Shown: positions 22,314 through 34,143 of the stretch, in pieces
Layout: each line of letters begins with the position of its first letter
How positions within the stretch are numbered: the stretch's first letter is position 1
NCBI RefSeq assembly: GCF_000764305.2
Contig: NW_025936040.1
Location: 1-64,000, forward strand
Source: Hyalella azteca
Lineage: Eukaryota; Arthropoda; Malacostraca; Amphipoda; Hyalellidae
Reading direction: 5' to 3'
Length of the DNA: 64,000 bases
Translations under genes and position numbers: made by a program
The notes under the pieces: generated by a model
What the model saw: the letters and a program-made list of their open reading frames with translations, nothing else
What the model was told of the DNA's origin: nothing
Database searches by the model: none

Positions 22314-25256
22314 TTCCACCGGAGTACTTGCAAACTTCCATCTCTAGCTGGGCTGATTTGGTTTTATTTTTTATTCTAGAGGCCGTAGATGGCTTTTCTC
22401 TAGAGGCGGTTGAGGGCTTTTCGACTATCTTTTTTATTTTCTGTACAGCCATTATTAAATGCACGAACTAGATCTCTTGAACGGAGAAAAATACAGAAAA
22501 AGGACGGAGAAACATACGACTGAGTTGAGTTGAGTATAGTAAAGTTCCCTCGAAAATTAAGGCTGGAAAAACAGCTGAGCTGCAGCTGGCGAGGGAAACA
22601 CAGAGGTGTGGTGGCGGAATCAAGGTATCAACGAGTAGGCGGGTGGAGAGGGGGAGGTGTAGGGGCCAAGAGGGTGGGGAGGGTATAGGAAGGCGAGGCC
22701 TGAGCGCAGTCAAGGCAGCGATAATGGAAGCAAATAAAGAAATAATTTCTCATTAAAATACATTAATATTTTTGAATACTTCCATGAGAAACAAACTAAG
22801 AGAATAATATCTTATGTGTAACTGCATTTGTATATCTTCATGTAGGACCAGTGGCACTGTGCTACTCATCGATAACTCTAATGACTTATTAAGCTATGTT
22901 ACATCAGTCTGTGTCTTGGCTTCTCCCCCTCAGTCTTGAATAAACCTACTGTTTTAAATTATATTTATAGTATATTTTATTAAAAAATTATATAATATAA
23001 TATATAATACAAATTTTATATATTATATTTATAAAATAAACTTTATCTATACTTAATTTTAGCCACACGGAATCAACATCGTCTAATACCCGCTTTGAAA
23101 AAAATATTGTATATTGTAATTCCCTTGTAAACAATTCAATTTATACAACTCAATCACTAAATGCATTACGACAATTTTCCCACACAAGGGGAAAAATCTT
23201 GACAAATGGATTGAAATTTAACGCATGCTACTTCATTTTCATCAATTATTTGCTCTTTGCCATGTCAACCAAAAATCAGGTCATATGTACTGAGATGATA
23301 AATTAGCGTCAAGATTCTTCAACATCCGCAGCAATCGGATGCTGCTGAATTTAATGTCGATAGCATACAAATTATGCAGCATGTCAATTCAACTACAATG
23401 TATAAACGATTTAATTATTTTTTCTTTCCATCAGAAGATTATTTTCGATTACATTAGTGAAATTCGAAATTTTCATTGTTAGTGAAATGATTTCAATTAT
23501 TAGTTTAATTACCGCAATCGCCTTCCATTATTTACAGTAACTGCTCAGACGTTGATAGACAACCTAACCTATTAGATAGACAACCTAACCTATTCAAATG
23601 TTTGAATGTCAGTACTGAAAATTATTTTCCATACCAGGCAATCTTATACCAATACTTTCTGTCTCATATAATATACTATCATGAGCCTAAACATAATACA
23701 AATTTCACACCTACGAATCTGTAATAAATGGACAAAATCTTGATGAAAAAATGAAGAGAATTTAAGTTCCGCCAAAGGCATGATTTCGTTCTACAAACTC
23801 GAACTCGAATAGCAAAAGGTTACAATTCCGTCTTAACATTTTGCGCCCGCGAATAACTTCTCATCTTACAAGTTAAAACTCAGGTGAGAATTAGCATTGA
23901 AAACATGTCGGGAAGTTAGCCATAAAACGCCCTTGGAAATTAGCGAGGCTGGCGACTAGATGATGCGCCTAGGGTGGAACTTCCACGCATCCATTAAGGC
24001 TTTACTACCAACGCTGGCAAACTCGTCCGCATATTCATAATGGTAATCTTACCTGACTTGTCAAGTTATTCTGATGGCGTTCCTGGGACTATAGTGTGTC
24101 TTTGAGACACGACGTGACTAATTTTGAAGAAGTTCTTCAATGTATTATGCGGTATATGTTCCTGTTATTAGCTATTCAGTGATTAAATTTGGCATATTAT
24201 GACAAAATTGTTTATTCATAATTTAGACTGTCGTGGTGCATGTGCATCAATTAGGAGCTCATCTAATTATTCATAAATCAATAATTGAGATTGTTCGTTT
24301 TAAGCTATAAATATAGTTAAAACACAAGCAGTCATGATAATGGAATCAATCATCTCATATATCTACTGATTGCTTAGACATCATCTACCTTGTAGTATAT
24401 TCAACTATTGTTGGTGTTTCGCGTAACTAGTTATAGCAAATACGTAAGCATCTTAATTTTCAAGGCACAACTCGCTTGATGATCCGTTATTGAACTTACA
24501 TCAGAAGTTTGTAAAACAATTGATCAGAAGTTGAAGTTTACACATTTTATGCGCGTGCCACCGATCACAAAAACCCCGAAAAAGCAATAGCATAACACAA
24601 TTGACGATTGAAATTAAGTCGAATAAACTTTTGAAAGACTCGTGATGAATAGGAGTGCCCTGAGAAAATTGAACGCTCTGTATACAATCAGATGATTACT
24701 CATTAAATTTATGCTGATAAAATTCATAGAGGCCGCAGGCCTAAGGCCTTGCTTTTTGATTGGGCCGGTGCGAAACTATATATAAAAAATTATTTAATTA
24801 GCGAAGTTAATTTTCTCCTTGAATTGTAAACTTTTATAAATAAATATATAATAATATTACAAAATTTAAAATTTTGAAATTCTTCTAGCAGTTGAATATT
24901 TCTTTTCTGCTAAAAATAAGTTCTATCCTTCTAAATTTTGCTGCTAAATATAGAAGCCACACAAGCTCATCATAATGCCTAAGAGGCGCTGTTATAGTGG
25001 TAAGCATTCGTTTGTTATTAATTTTTGTACTGATTTGGTTTGTTTATTTATTTATCCATTTTACATCTGATTTTAATCTAGAGATATCCGTAGCCGGCAT
25101 CCGGAGACTAGGTTTTACTAATGGCCATTACTGTCCCAGAACACACGCTGGCAAGGTGTTTATGTGTGTCGTGTCTGTTAGCATTTGTTACTTTTCTGTC
25201 GTGTCATCCGTTCTGTAATTTAATCAGTGTACATATATTCTAGTAAGGTATTGTAT
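22314..25256. other. Gene-free sequence with purine tract and AT palindromes
   Basis: 22470-22730 is strongly purine-skewed on the plus strand, producing a low-complexity Pro/Ser/Leu minus-strand frame that should not be read as a gene. 22960-23040 is almost pure A/T with palindromic TATATAAT runs. A 22-bp direct duplication (GATAGACAACCTAACCTATT) lies at 23558-23600. Nothing else was recognised. Confidence 0.4.
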
Positions 25257-25404
25257 AGAATAGAATAGAAGTGTCGGCATTGAAGAAAATAGGCCCATGG
25301 CCTGTTCCCGATTCTTGAATTTTTCGTGACTTGATTCACAAGGGATCCGGCCTTTGGAACCCGATCTTTCCATAGCTGACGATTGATTGAGATAGCTGCT
25401 GGAC
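25257..25404 (-). mobile_element. LINE 3' UTR fragment, severely 5'-truncated
   Basis: Very similar to the 3' UTR of the LINE at 5181: AGAATAGAATAGAAGTGTCG at the 3' tail, then AATAGGCCCATGGCCTGTT, CACAAGGGATCCGGCC and GACGATTGATTGAGATAGCT. It starts downstream of the ORF stop, so only about 148 bp of UTR were copied. Confidence 0.75.
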
Positions 25405-28195
25405 TATTGATCAGTGTATATTATTCTGTATATATTTTAGTTATCCGAGTCATGTTATCTTTTATTCATTTAAGTTCTGTTATTTCTTACCAGGAGTCTG
25501 AATCGTGACCCAAGATTTGTTAAATATACTGTACGCACTTGAGAATTAAGTGAACTGTTATTCCGCAAAGGGGATAGACAACTGAGAACCTGGGGCGGAT
25601 CCCCAACACTGTAATCTCAAATGAATAGTTTCCAACAAGAGTGCGAATAATGTCCGTCGATCGTTGCAATATTGTCAAATACTGTATATCACAGAATTTA
25701 ATATGATTTTATGCGATAGTGAATTCGATCTTTATATTCTAGTGTCAATAATAAGCCACTCAACAATAAAACACATTTTGGAAAATGTGTTGGATATTCA
25801 TTTAATATGATTTTATCTTCTGAGAATCTGCATCAAGCAATATTTCCTTTTTTTAATGATGCAATCTTGCAATAATCATCATCTATTAAATGTAATAATT
25901 TAGTGAGTACATTTCCTTGTAATGCAGGAGCCTTATTAATAATGCAATGATTTAGACGGATTTTCATTTAAATTTAGTTAATATTTAATGCACATGATCG
26001 GATAAAGCATCGTGAGAAAAATATAAAGATTTTAATTTGTGAATTTTTAATCCAAAATAAGATATGGAGAATAAAGTGGATTGTCACAACAGATAACAAA
26101 CGAAGACAAAGCTTATCAGTTACTACCCTTTTCTTTGTTTCTTGAGAGGAATTAAGGGTCGTAAACCGTAAAAATTGTATTGGAAATATTAGTTTCGTAA
26201 AGATAAGTGTCAAATAAAATATAATCATTAGCCCAATGTCTTATATTATGATGAGCACTTCGATCTCACTGCTGATATCGCTATTGATTTACCATTACCG
26301 TTTTAAGGTGAGAGATTACCATATTTTGCCCTATATACCACCATATTTTCTTAATGACGTTAGATTTATTTTTATATTATCTCCTGTTATCGGACAGTAT
26401 GGCAACTCGTACACGACGAATCCAGTCGTAAGTTTTTCAACGTAGGCGCTGACAGATAGAATGAATTTAAGACGAGTTGGCTTGAGGACGCGAAACTAAC
26501 CAAAGAGTCTAAGTTTTATATCGCCCTAGCGCCATCGTAGAGTACGCAGCCTCGGTAGTTATGTTAGTTAAGCGTAACTATATACGTAATATAACCTGCA
26601 GTGCGTCTATCACGGACGCTGCTTGGATGAAACATCCACGGACACCACAGATGTAAAAATAGTGTCTCTTAACTGCTTCAGAAAGCGCTAAATAAAATAA
26701 TCCTGCTTATTGGTTTCATGAATATTAGTTGATCATGAAATAATGTTTCATTAACATAATTAGATTAATCATTTACACTTCTCCCTATCATTGAACGAAA
26801 TACGTATTTAAATACAAACCACTAATAAGTGAGTACATTATATTGTTCTTTTATTCCATCAACCTGACAGCAAATGTAACTTAGTAACGAATGTAATGTA
26901 TGAATGTAACTTAGTAACAAATGTAACGAGGATAGCTAACGTATGCTAATAAAGGCTCTATCGAATCAAGTTGCAAACTATAGCGGGTGAACATGTTCAT
27001 ATGTGAAGACGTAGCGTAAAGCTTTAGTTTAAAGTTTGTACCAACGAACTGCTCTTTCCCCACTCAGTCCTCTCAATCCTGCAAATTATAAGGTGGCGAA
27101 TAACAGCCCATTAATCCATACATACTACTCCTATTTTCAATCACCACAAAAAAATTATAAATAAGTAGGATTGACATCCAAAAATGTCATTAAACCCATC
27201 TGCCCTAAATATATCCACACCATAAACCATAAAGCCAGTTCTCAAGGTACGAGTAATACATGTAGTCTTGTAGCTATATATAGAGACTTAGTTAATTTCT
27301 GCCTCTCCAATTCGACACGTATTTCTCATTAAATGCTAATTAAGGAAAAAGCCGCTCGAATGAAGTTTAAAAAGTATTTGTATTTTCGTGGAGATAGTTT
27401 ATATTCGTCTAGGTCTGCATTGTCATCCATCATAACAATATTTTTCGTACCTTAATTAATTTGGATCCCAATGAATGCCAGTAATATGATGTTTACAGCC
27501 ACGATACCCAAATAGGTTTATTATTTTAGCAGCAAACTTACAATAGCCTCTCTTGTGAGGAAAATTTCATTGCGCTATAATAATAACTTCTACATGTTCA
27601 ATTATGAATCATGAGGTTGCTCGTAGATCATTCTTGTTAATTCCGTAGGGTTGGAATTAAAGGCTGAAAGGTTCGTATGTTTATTGACACAACCGAGGAG
27701 GAAGACGCCAAGGTAAAGAATAACGTAATCTGACTTACGTCATGCTAGTAAACAATGAGTAACGCGTAGTTAGTGGTTACTGCATGAAAATATACAAATG
27801 TAATTGCACAAATTGCACAATTCTGATGTTATGGATATTCCAATGTAATATAGTCCCAATTATAAACAGGAAATTAATTTATAATTAATTTTATTTGCTC
27901 CGAAGAAATTTTTTCCAAAACTTGAGTGAAGCTATTGTTAAACTTGTTAAAATAATTTAAGGTCAATTGAAGCTTTTAACATTCAAAATAAGATAAAATT
28001 CTTCACTATTCCGTCATGCCCCAGATAATTGAATTTTGAATAGTCGGTTTCCGATATCACGAGAAATTTTCGTTACATGTATTTTTCTCGGCGAGCGTTT
28101 CTTTCAATCGGTCAATCGCTGGAAATATATTTAAATGGATTCAGATACATGCGCTCCGTATCATCTGTTAGAAAGAGACACTATTTTTTAAATCG
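25405..28195. other. Gene-free AT-rich sequence
   Basis: No supported gene. A perfect 9-bp-arm hairpin (ACACATTTT-GG-AAAATGTGT) sits at 25771-25790. A near-duplicate GAATGTAACTTAGTAAC pair lies at about 26870-26932. The frames at 25974-26228 (minus) and 26236-26445 (plus) are AT-rich noise. Confidence 0.4.
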
Positions 28196-28453
28196 TCTGT
28201 TACTGCAAAGCTGGGCAGCGCTACTTTGAAATGTAGCGGCACTACTGCTACCGCTACAGTAAATTGTAGCGCCGCTACATTAGCCGCTACAATGGCCAAA
28301 ATTATTGGAAATCTCTAAATATTTATTGTTCTGCTATTGAGATTTACTCATAAACATTTAATGATTATAGAACATTTTAAAAATATATCAATGCAACTTT
28401 ATTGCAATTAACCTAACTGAAATAGTGCGGGTTAGATACAGTAAACAAAAGTT

Positions 28454-28634
28454 AGTTATTTTTATGTTTTACCTTCCCTACATGGATGTCTACTTTAATC
28501 TACCAATCTCAAAAATTATCCACTTATACATATAAATATCAGTCTTTTATTTGTATATATATAGAAAGATAATTATTGAAATTGGTAGATTAAAGTAGAC
28601 ATCCATGTAGGGAACGTGAGACATAAAAATAACT
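28454..28634. repeat. Hairpin with 57-bp arms inside the hAT-like element
   Basis: Left arm 28454-28510 and right arm 28578-28634 are inverted copies. A core of about 33 bp (starting TCCCTACATGGATG) is perfect, and only a short block near the outer part differs. The loop is 67 bp and AT-rich. It could be a small nested foldback insertion or a structural part of the element. Confidence 0.8.
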
Positions 28635-29060
28635 GTGTAAAAATAATTGTAAGCAAACTGAAGTTATTTGGCTGATGTCCGTGATGTGGTCGTGGACATG
28701 TGGTGGCAGCTGGCACGGAACAAGAAGAGGCGCAGCCGTAGGCCACAAATTTTACTCTTAAATAAGCCCTGGAGCCAACGCCTAGCCTCACCATGCATTA
28801 ACTTTACTCAGCCTCAGATAGAAGCCGCAGACTACGCTTGAACTCCGTAATCCAGACAAGCGACACACTGCCGAAAAAAAATAGCGCCGTTGGTCTTCAG
28901 CCACTGCTTAAGCATGCTCGCTCATAAGCAGGCAGTTCCCCATCCGGCTGTACCTACTCCAGCCTAACCTATTCACGCTGTCCCGGCTCACAGCGTTCTT
29001 GCAGCCAATGACTGGCTCTACCAGTACACTTGGACCGCCCTTCTAACTTCTTGCAGCCAA

Positions 29061-29180
29061 TGAGGTTAGGTTAGGTCCACTCAGGTTTGTTTTGGGTGGA
29101 GAAAGGTTGCAGCTCGTATTGGTTAGGCCTGTAGAGGTTAGGCCAGATAAGGTTTGGCCAGATGCAGTATGGCCATGTTT
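29061..29180. repeat. Degenerate GGTTAGG-rich stretch
   Basis: Several GGTTAGG/GGTTTGG-like words recur, two of them adjacent (GAGGTTAGGTTAGGT). They resemble the arthropod telomere unit TTAGG but are far too few to be telomeric. The stretch lies inside the hAT-like element. Confidence 0.35.
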
Positions 29181-29947
29181 GCCTTCGGCAAGCTTATTTT
29201 GTGGCTGTGAACATCCGGCGCTATGGCTTTGAGCACTTGACTTCATAGGCCGTTATGCGCTCCAGCGTTCTCACCTATATGGAAAGGCATATGAACTAAG
29301 TTATGAAGAGGTATGGCAAAGCTAGCCTCCGGCATGCGCCCCAACAAGAACAAGTGGTAACTGGTAACAACTTAACAAGTAACAACTAACATGTTGACAC
29401 TAGTAACAGGCTGAGGTTGACAACATTACACCGAAATCTTTCGTACAGTTTTATTCTGTAATTTATATGATATATGTATCATGCTGTTTTTTTTAATAAT
29501 ATTTAATACTATTAAGTAAAATCTAAAGGCTTTGTCTATAAATGTAGCGGTAGCGCTGTAGCGGCAAAACCTCGTATCGCTACTTAAATATGTATAGCGG
29601 GCGCTACCGCTACCGCTACAATTGCTTGAATGTAGTGCCGCTACCGCTACCGCTACTGAAAATGTAGCGGCCGCTACATGTAGCGCGCTACTGCCCACCT
29701 CTGTCTGTTAGACACTTTTAAAGAGACTATTTTATGTCCATGCTCTTGACTCCCGCGGGTTGTTTTCATTGTGTGGGGCTCAGCCCACAGGACAACTGCC
29801 CCTCTATATACTAATGTGTAAATATTATGGCGATATAACATACATATAATATCTACATACAATAGCTACGATAATAGTGCCTCTATTACCCTGGGTTTGG
29901 TTGCTTTCCATTACACGGCTGCACGAGGCGCGTTCACCATTGTGCTG

Positions 29948-30230
29948 CATGAGACTACTTCATTATCTATATGAACCTTTTGACTACTTCATCATCTATA
30001 TTAACCTGAGTAACGGGTACATGAGACTAGTAATTCATTATCTATATGAACCTAAGACTAGTTCATTATCTATATGAACCTTTTGACTACTTCATCATCT
30101 ATATTAACCTGAGTAACGGGTACATATGAGACTACTTCATTATCTATATGAACTTTTTGACTACTTCATCATCTATATTAACCTGAGTAAGGGGTACATG
30201 ATACTACTTCATTATTTCAATGCACCTAAG
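29948..30230. repeat. About 71-bp tandem repeat, three-plus copies
   Basis: The unit contains GAGACTACTTCATTATCTAT, then ACTACTTCATCATCTATATT and CCTGAGTAACGGGTACAT. Full copies start near 29948 and 30122. The middle copy carries an extra internal duplication of about 30 bp around 30028-30075, and a partial copy follows 30198. Confidence 0.85.
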
Positions 30231-31554
30231 TCACGTCATATGCTCCAGCAATGTAGCAAATTTCATTATATTAGATTTCACCTCCTATAGCCAGCCAATT
30301 TACTAAATATTATAAATTATTTTTTTTGCTACCCTAGCATTTAAATGCTCGGTGTAAAGAACTACTCAAAACTTCCATATAAATCAAGTCATTTGACTAG
30401 GTTACCAGGTGCAAATAAGGAACGAATAAAGTTCAGTTCACGTCTATAATAAAAAATTGATATGTCAAATATTCAGTTGTTGTTTCATATCCACCTGCCT
30501 TGTGTATTTGTGCTAGCATAAGTTAATAGAATAAACATTTTATATAGACTCGAATTTTTTGCAATAATACTTATTTCCAAATAATTCTTACAAAATATGT
30601 ATCCTAATATGATACCTATCCGAAAGTACGATATAAGTAATATAATCGTTGTTTGATAAATTTGCATATGCGGTAAATATCATTCATTTATATAATTTTC
30701 ATTTATCATGATTGCGTGCTACTTGTTAGATCAGTTGAGTGACAACAGCCCGCGGCTTTTTGCAACCCTGGTTTTATTGTGTTTGAGTTTTATTTTGTCA
30801 CCTATTGAGTCTTTTTTATTTTGTCACCTACTGAGTAAATCCAAAATTTAAAATAAAATGCGAGAATCAAAACTATTTGGAAATTTAATTGATTATTAAC
30901 TTCAATTGATAATTTGACTTTATTTTTAGATTGAATTTAAAAATATCCACACATAAACTCTACAATAATTTAATTTGAATTCCGTATAAAACTTTATTTC
31001 TCATATTTTCATATGAAAATTACTAAATTTTAAGACTAGTCCCGTATATTTATAATTAATTGAACGTTCGCTGGGCCGTTTAGATTTTCACTGGTCCCAG
31101 CACAACCATTTAAATTTGAGCCAATTTCAAATTTCCATCGAGAATTTATGTGGGGAAATGAACGCCGTTCGAAGTTTCCAAAACGAGAGAATGGCGGGCT
31201 GAGCTTTTGGTGCGGCCAGTCTGGTGTGTTTTGGCCGACACCGACCGATATTTACTGCATCCATTTCCGACATCCAGTCGCCGGGGAGGAGTTTTATTCT
31301 TCCCATTGAAATTTGGGGAGAAGCTTCACCACCAGAGAGAGTTCTCATCATCTGTGGAGAGAGAATATTTAATATTATTTGAAACTAACTCCCAACGGTG
31401 AGAGAATTTTTAACGCAGTGAGAGATGAAAGATGATCAAATGGGACGGAAAGAGCGAATACGTTTCCCTGCTGACATTAGGGTATAAAATTCCTTAACGC
31501 GATGGGATGCTTCCATGAATTAGAGCCTGTCTGATATAAGAGAAACATGACACA
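30231..31554. other. No gene recognised
   Basis: Mostly AT-rich. A patch at 31130-31400 is less AT-rich and has overlapping open frames of 64-74 codons on both strands, but no domain, no good splice sites and no coding signature that I recognise. Confidence 0.35.
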
Positions 31555-31740
31555 GTAGCCTGACACATGATAGAGCTACTTGACGCATGAACCACTTGAC
31601 ACATGAACCACTTCTAACATGTTCTTTGTGACACATGAGCTACTTGAGCCATGAACCACTTCACACATAAACCACTTGACACATGAATCGCTTGTAACAT
31701 GTCCCCCATGACACATGAACCACTTGACAATTTAGCCACC
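31555..31740. repeat. 16-17-bp minisatellite
   Basis: About ten degenerate copies of a unit close to GACACATGAACCACTT, with variants such as TAACATG and GAGCTACTT. Confidence 0.75.
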
Positions 31741-32580
31741 TGATGAGGAAATATATGAATGCTCCACACCTTTGAAACGCTTCAAAGGACCTAACATCTC
31801 CAAGATCAAATTAGTTCTAACTCAGTTCTGTGAATGAGGAATGGCCGACAAGACGTGATGATGAACTAAACACAGTGCAAGTGATGATGAACTAAATCAT
31901 ATCATACACGATTTAGTGAAACATATCGCACAACATTTACACTTGCAACTGTCCTTTGGTCTCAAAATGAAAATCGCATTCAATTAATGCCTTGAATCGG
32001 CTCGATAACGTGATCTCCTATACAGATAAACAGTTTTAACATACCATTAATGTCTAGATTTTGAACTTGAATTTTGCTAATTGGGGTTCTTCATTTTCTG
32101 AGCATATTTCAAGCATGTTCCAAGCAAGTTTACGTCCGTATTAAATAGGTGTATTTCCACACAATTTTTTTACCCATAACATCGACAAAGAGCAAATGTA
32201 GCTGTGATACTCCGTTTTACAGGCAAAACTGAGTCAGGATGACCCAGGCCCTGGAAGAGTGTTTTCAATGTCCGTCTTTTTCAGTTTTTGGCACCGATAA
32301 AATAATACTCATTTGATATTGAATATTGATAAATGGGTAATAAAAAATGGCAATAAAATTTAATACTATGAAACAATTTGAAAATAGACGAAAGGTTTCA
32401 ATCTCACAGAGACAAGAATATACTTAACAAAATCAATCTTTTTCATTCTTCGGAAATCTAATTTTTTTTTCAAGTTCAATCTTCAACAATTCCGTTGCGC
32501 TGAAATCGTCTTCAGCGCACAGGTGGCGCCAATCTGTCGTTTTAAAGTCCATAATATATTCACTCTCGCTATATTGGAAA
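31741..32580. other. No gene recognised
   Basis: AT-rich sequence with no repeat or coding signal that I can support. Confidence 0.35.
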
Positions 32581-32698
32581 TTATAAAGTGAGAATTGTAA
32601 AATTAAATACGGTTAATAGTGTGCTTATGTTTCAGAAAATTATAAAGTGAGAATTGTAAAATTAAATACGGTTAATAGTGTGCTTATGTTTCAGAAAA
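32581..32698. repeat. Perfect 59-bp tandem duplication
   Basis: 32581-32639 and 32640-32698 are identical by eye over 59 bp (starting TTATAAAGTGAGAATTGTAA). Perfect identity implies a very recent duplication or an assembly error. Confidence 0.9.
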
Positions 32699-33700
32699 CA
32701 TCACAATCAATGTCCAATTAAATTGGTCCCGATATAAGATTTAGTTAAGTATTTTGTGTAGAAATCTGAATGCATGCTCATCTTGCACAACGCGCTATTC
32801 ACAATAGTTATTCTGCTCAAACTTCCCATACTCCCGGGCTGAGAAAAGGAACCCGGAAGTGGCGCCGTGAGGCGGCGAGAGGCGGGCGTGGCGCTGAGAG
32901 CAGAGGGACAGGGCGTAAAGAGCGGGTGTGGCGTCGGGTGCAGGAGAAAAGAGGGGATGTGGCGTTGGGTGAAGGGGAAAAGAGCGGCAAGGAAAGGGAA
33001 GAGAATAGGGGCCAGCTACGTATAAGGTGTTTGGGAAAAATTAAGGAGCGGCAAAAGGAGGCCGCAAAAGTAAAGAAAAGGCTTCTGAAAAAAATATCCT
33101 TGAAGAGTTAAACTTGATGTACGGAACAAAATGACACTTGTCTTGTCAGATAATGGATTCGAGAGGTTGCTGAAAAAACGCGTAATTCATAAGGAAAATA
33201 ACGTCTTTTCACTCATTAAAAATTCCTAATTTACTCTCTCTAAATTGGTTGCCCATGCAAGTTGTTGATCGTGCAGCGTGATTTAGGTCAGCATGACTGC
33301 CATGTGTAAATGTAATGATTTAAAATCGGTCCACTTTTGAAGAGACTCAAGCTTCGATGCAAGTTAATTTAACAAACGAAATAGAAGTGTAATCTATTAA
33401 ATTAAAACTCAGGTTTATGTTTAAGGATATAATGCATGGCTTAAATAACCTATCATAGATTTTTATTATAAATTAACCTATCATTAATGAGAACTAATGT
33501 AATCATTAATACATTATTACATTTTAATCGATACGTTGTACCAATTCGACCATACAATGTGACATGATATGGTTGCAACTTCACAACTATATGTTTATAC
33601 TGAGGAAATCGGGATCATTACTACAGCCTAATAACAGAGCTAACTGTGTTAGTCTCTAAAGTGCTCTTAAGTAACAGTATCTTTTTGCTCCTATTTAAAG
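32699..33700. other. GC-richer purine stretch, no gene recognised
   Basis: 32840-33020 is rich in G and A (GGCGTGGCG, GGGTGTGGCGT and similar words recur), giving a 113-codon Arg/Gly/Lys-rich plus-strand frame (32770-33111). The composition explains the open frame; no domain is seen. The remainder is AT-rich. Confidence 0.35.
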
Positions 33701-33724
33701 TGGCAATTCTTCTTTCCTAAAAAT

Positions 33725-33800
33725 CGTTACTCCAAAACTCCACTTCTCAGCAACGAAAGCACCATTTCTCAGCAAGTTAAACTCCATTTCTTAGCAAGTA
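33725..33800. repeat. Short CCATTTCTCAGCAAG-type repeat
   Basis: Three or four degenerate copies of a CTCCATTTCTCAGCAA-like unit precede the LINE. A similar CATTTCCCAGCAA word follows it at 34141, so the LINE appears to have inserted in or beside this small array. Confidence 0.5.
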
Positions 33801-33809
33801 AACCATCAT

Positions 33810-34134
33810 CATGTGGAACAGCCTCCCTGATTGCATCGTTGGCGCTCCGAGTATGAACGCCTTCAAGAACAGACTGGACGAAGCTATGCAGGAGCACATG
33901 TTCAGTCTTAAAATGCATAGCAAATTACGTACCAGGCAATAAGTCCAGCAGTTATCTCAATCAATCGTCAGCTATGGAAAGATCTGGTTCCAAAGGCCGG
34001 ATCCCTTGTGAATAAAGTCACGAAAAATTCAAGAATCGGCAACATGCAATGGGCCTATTTCTTCAGTGCCGACACTTTTATTCTATTATATTACGTCCTA
34101 TTATATTATATTATATTATATTATACAACAATAG
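33810..34134 (+). mobile_element. 5'-truncated LINE with intact target duplication
   Basis: From 33811 to 33942 it encodes the last 43 residues of a LINE ORF2 (MWNSLPDC, then NAFKNRLDEAMQEH, ending RTRQ and TAA), closely matching the minus-strand copy at 5406-5536. The 3' UTR and a TATTA-type pentamer tail follow (34080-34125). AACCATCAT occurs on both sides (33801-33809 and 34135-34143), a 9-bp target-site duplication. This fixes both ends and shows that the element was truncated at birth by incomplete reverse transcription. It has no catalytic domain. Confidence 0.85.
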
Positions 34135-34143
34135 AACCATCAT

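Larger units (their letters stand above)
28204..29703. mobile_element. Non-autonomous hAT-like element, 1.5 kb
   Basis: The ends are imperfect inverted repeats: left GCAAAGCTGGGCAGCGCTAC (from 28205); right, reversed, CAGAGGTGGGCAGTAGCGCG. Both continue into ATGTAGCGGC. The CAGNGGTGGGCA start is typical of hAT terminal repeats. Flanks TCTGTTAC (28196-28203) and TCTGTTAG (29704-29711) match at 7 of 8 positions, consistent with the 8-bp hAT duplication. The subterminal regions carry CGCTAC/GTAGCG motifs, 6 at the left (28215-28295) and 14 at the right (29540-29690), plausibly transposase-binding sites. No transposase frame exists inside; the 67-90-codon minus-strand frames are low complexity. 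Confidence 0.75.

Noticed and set aside
27650..27715. Exon-like segment between a GTAG acceptor and AAG|GTAAAG donor
   Set aside because: Open in one frame only, no recognisable residues and no partner exons found.
29061..29180. TTAGG telomere-like motif
   Set aside because: Only two adjacent copies and a few degenerate ones inside a transposon; not a telomere.
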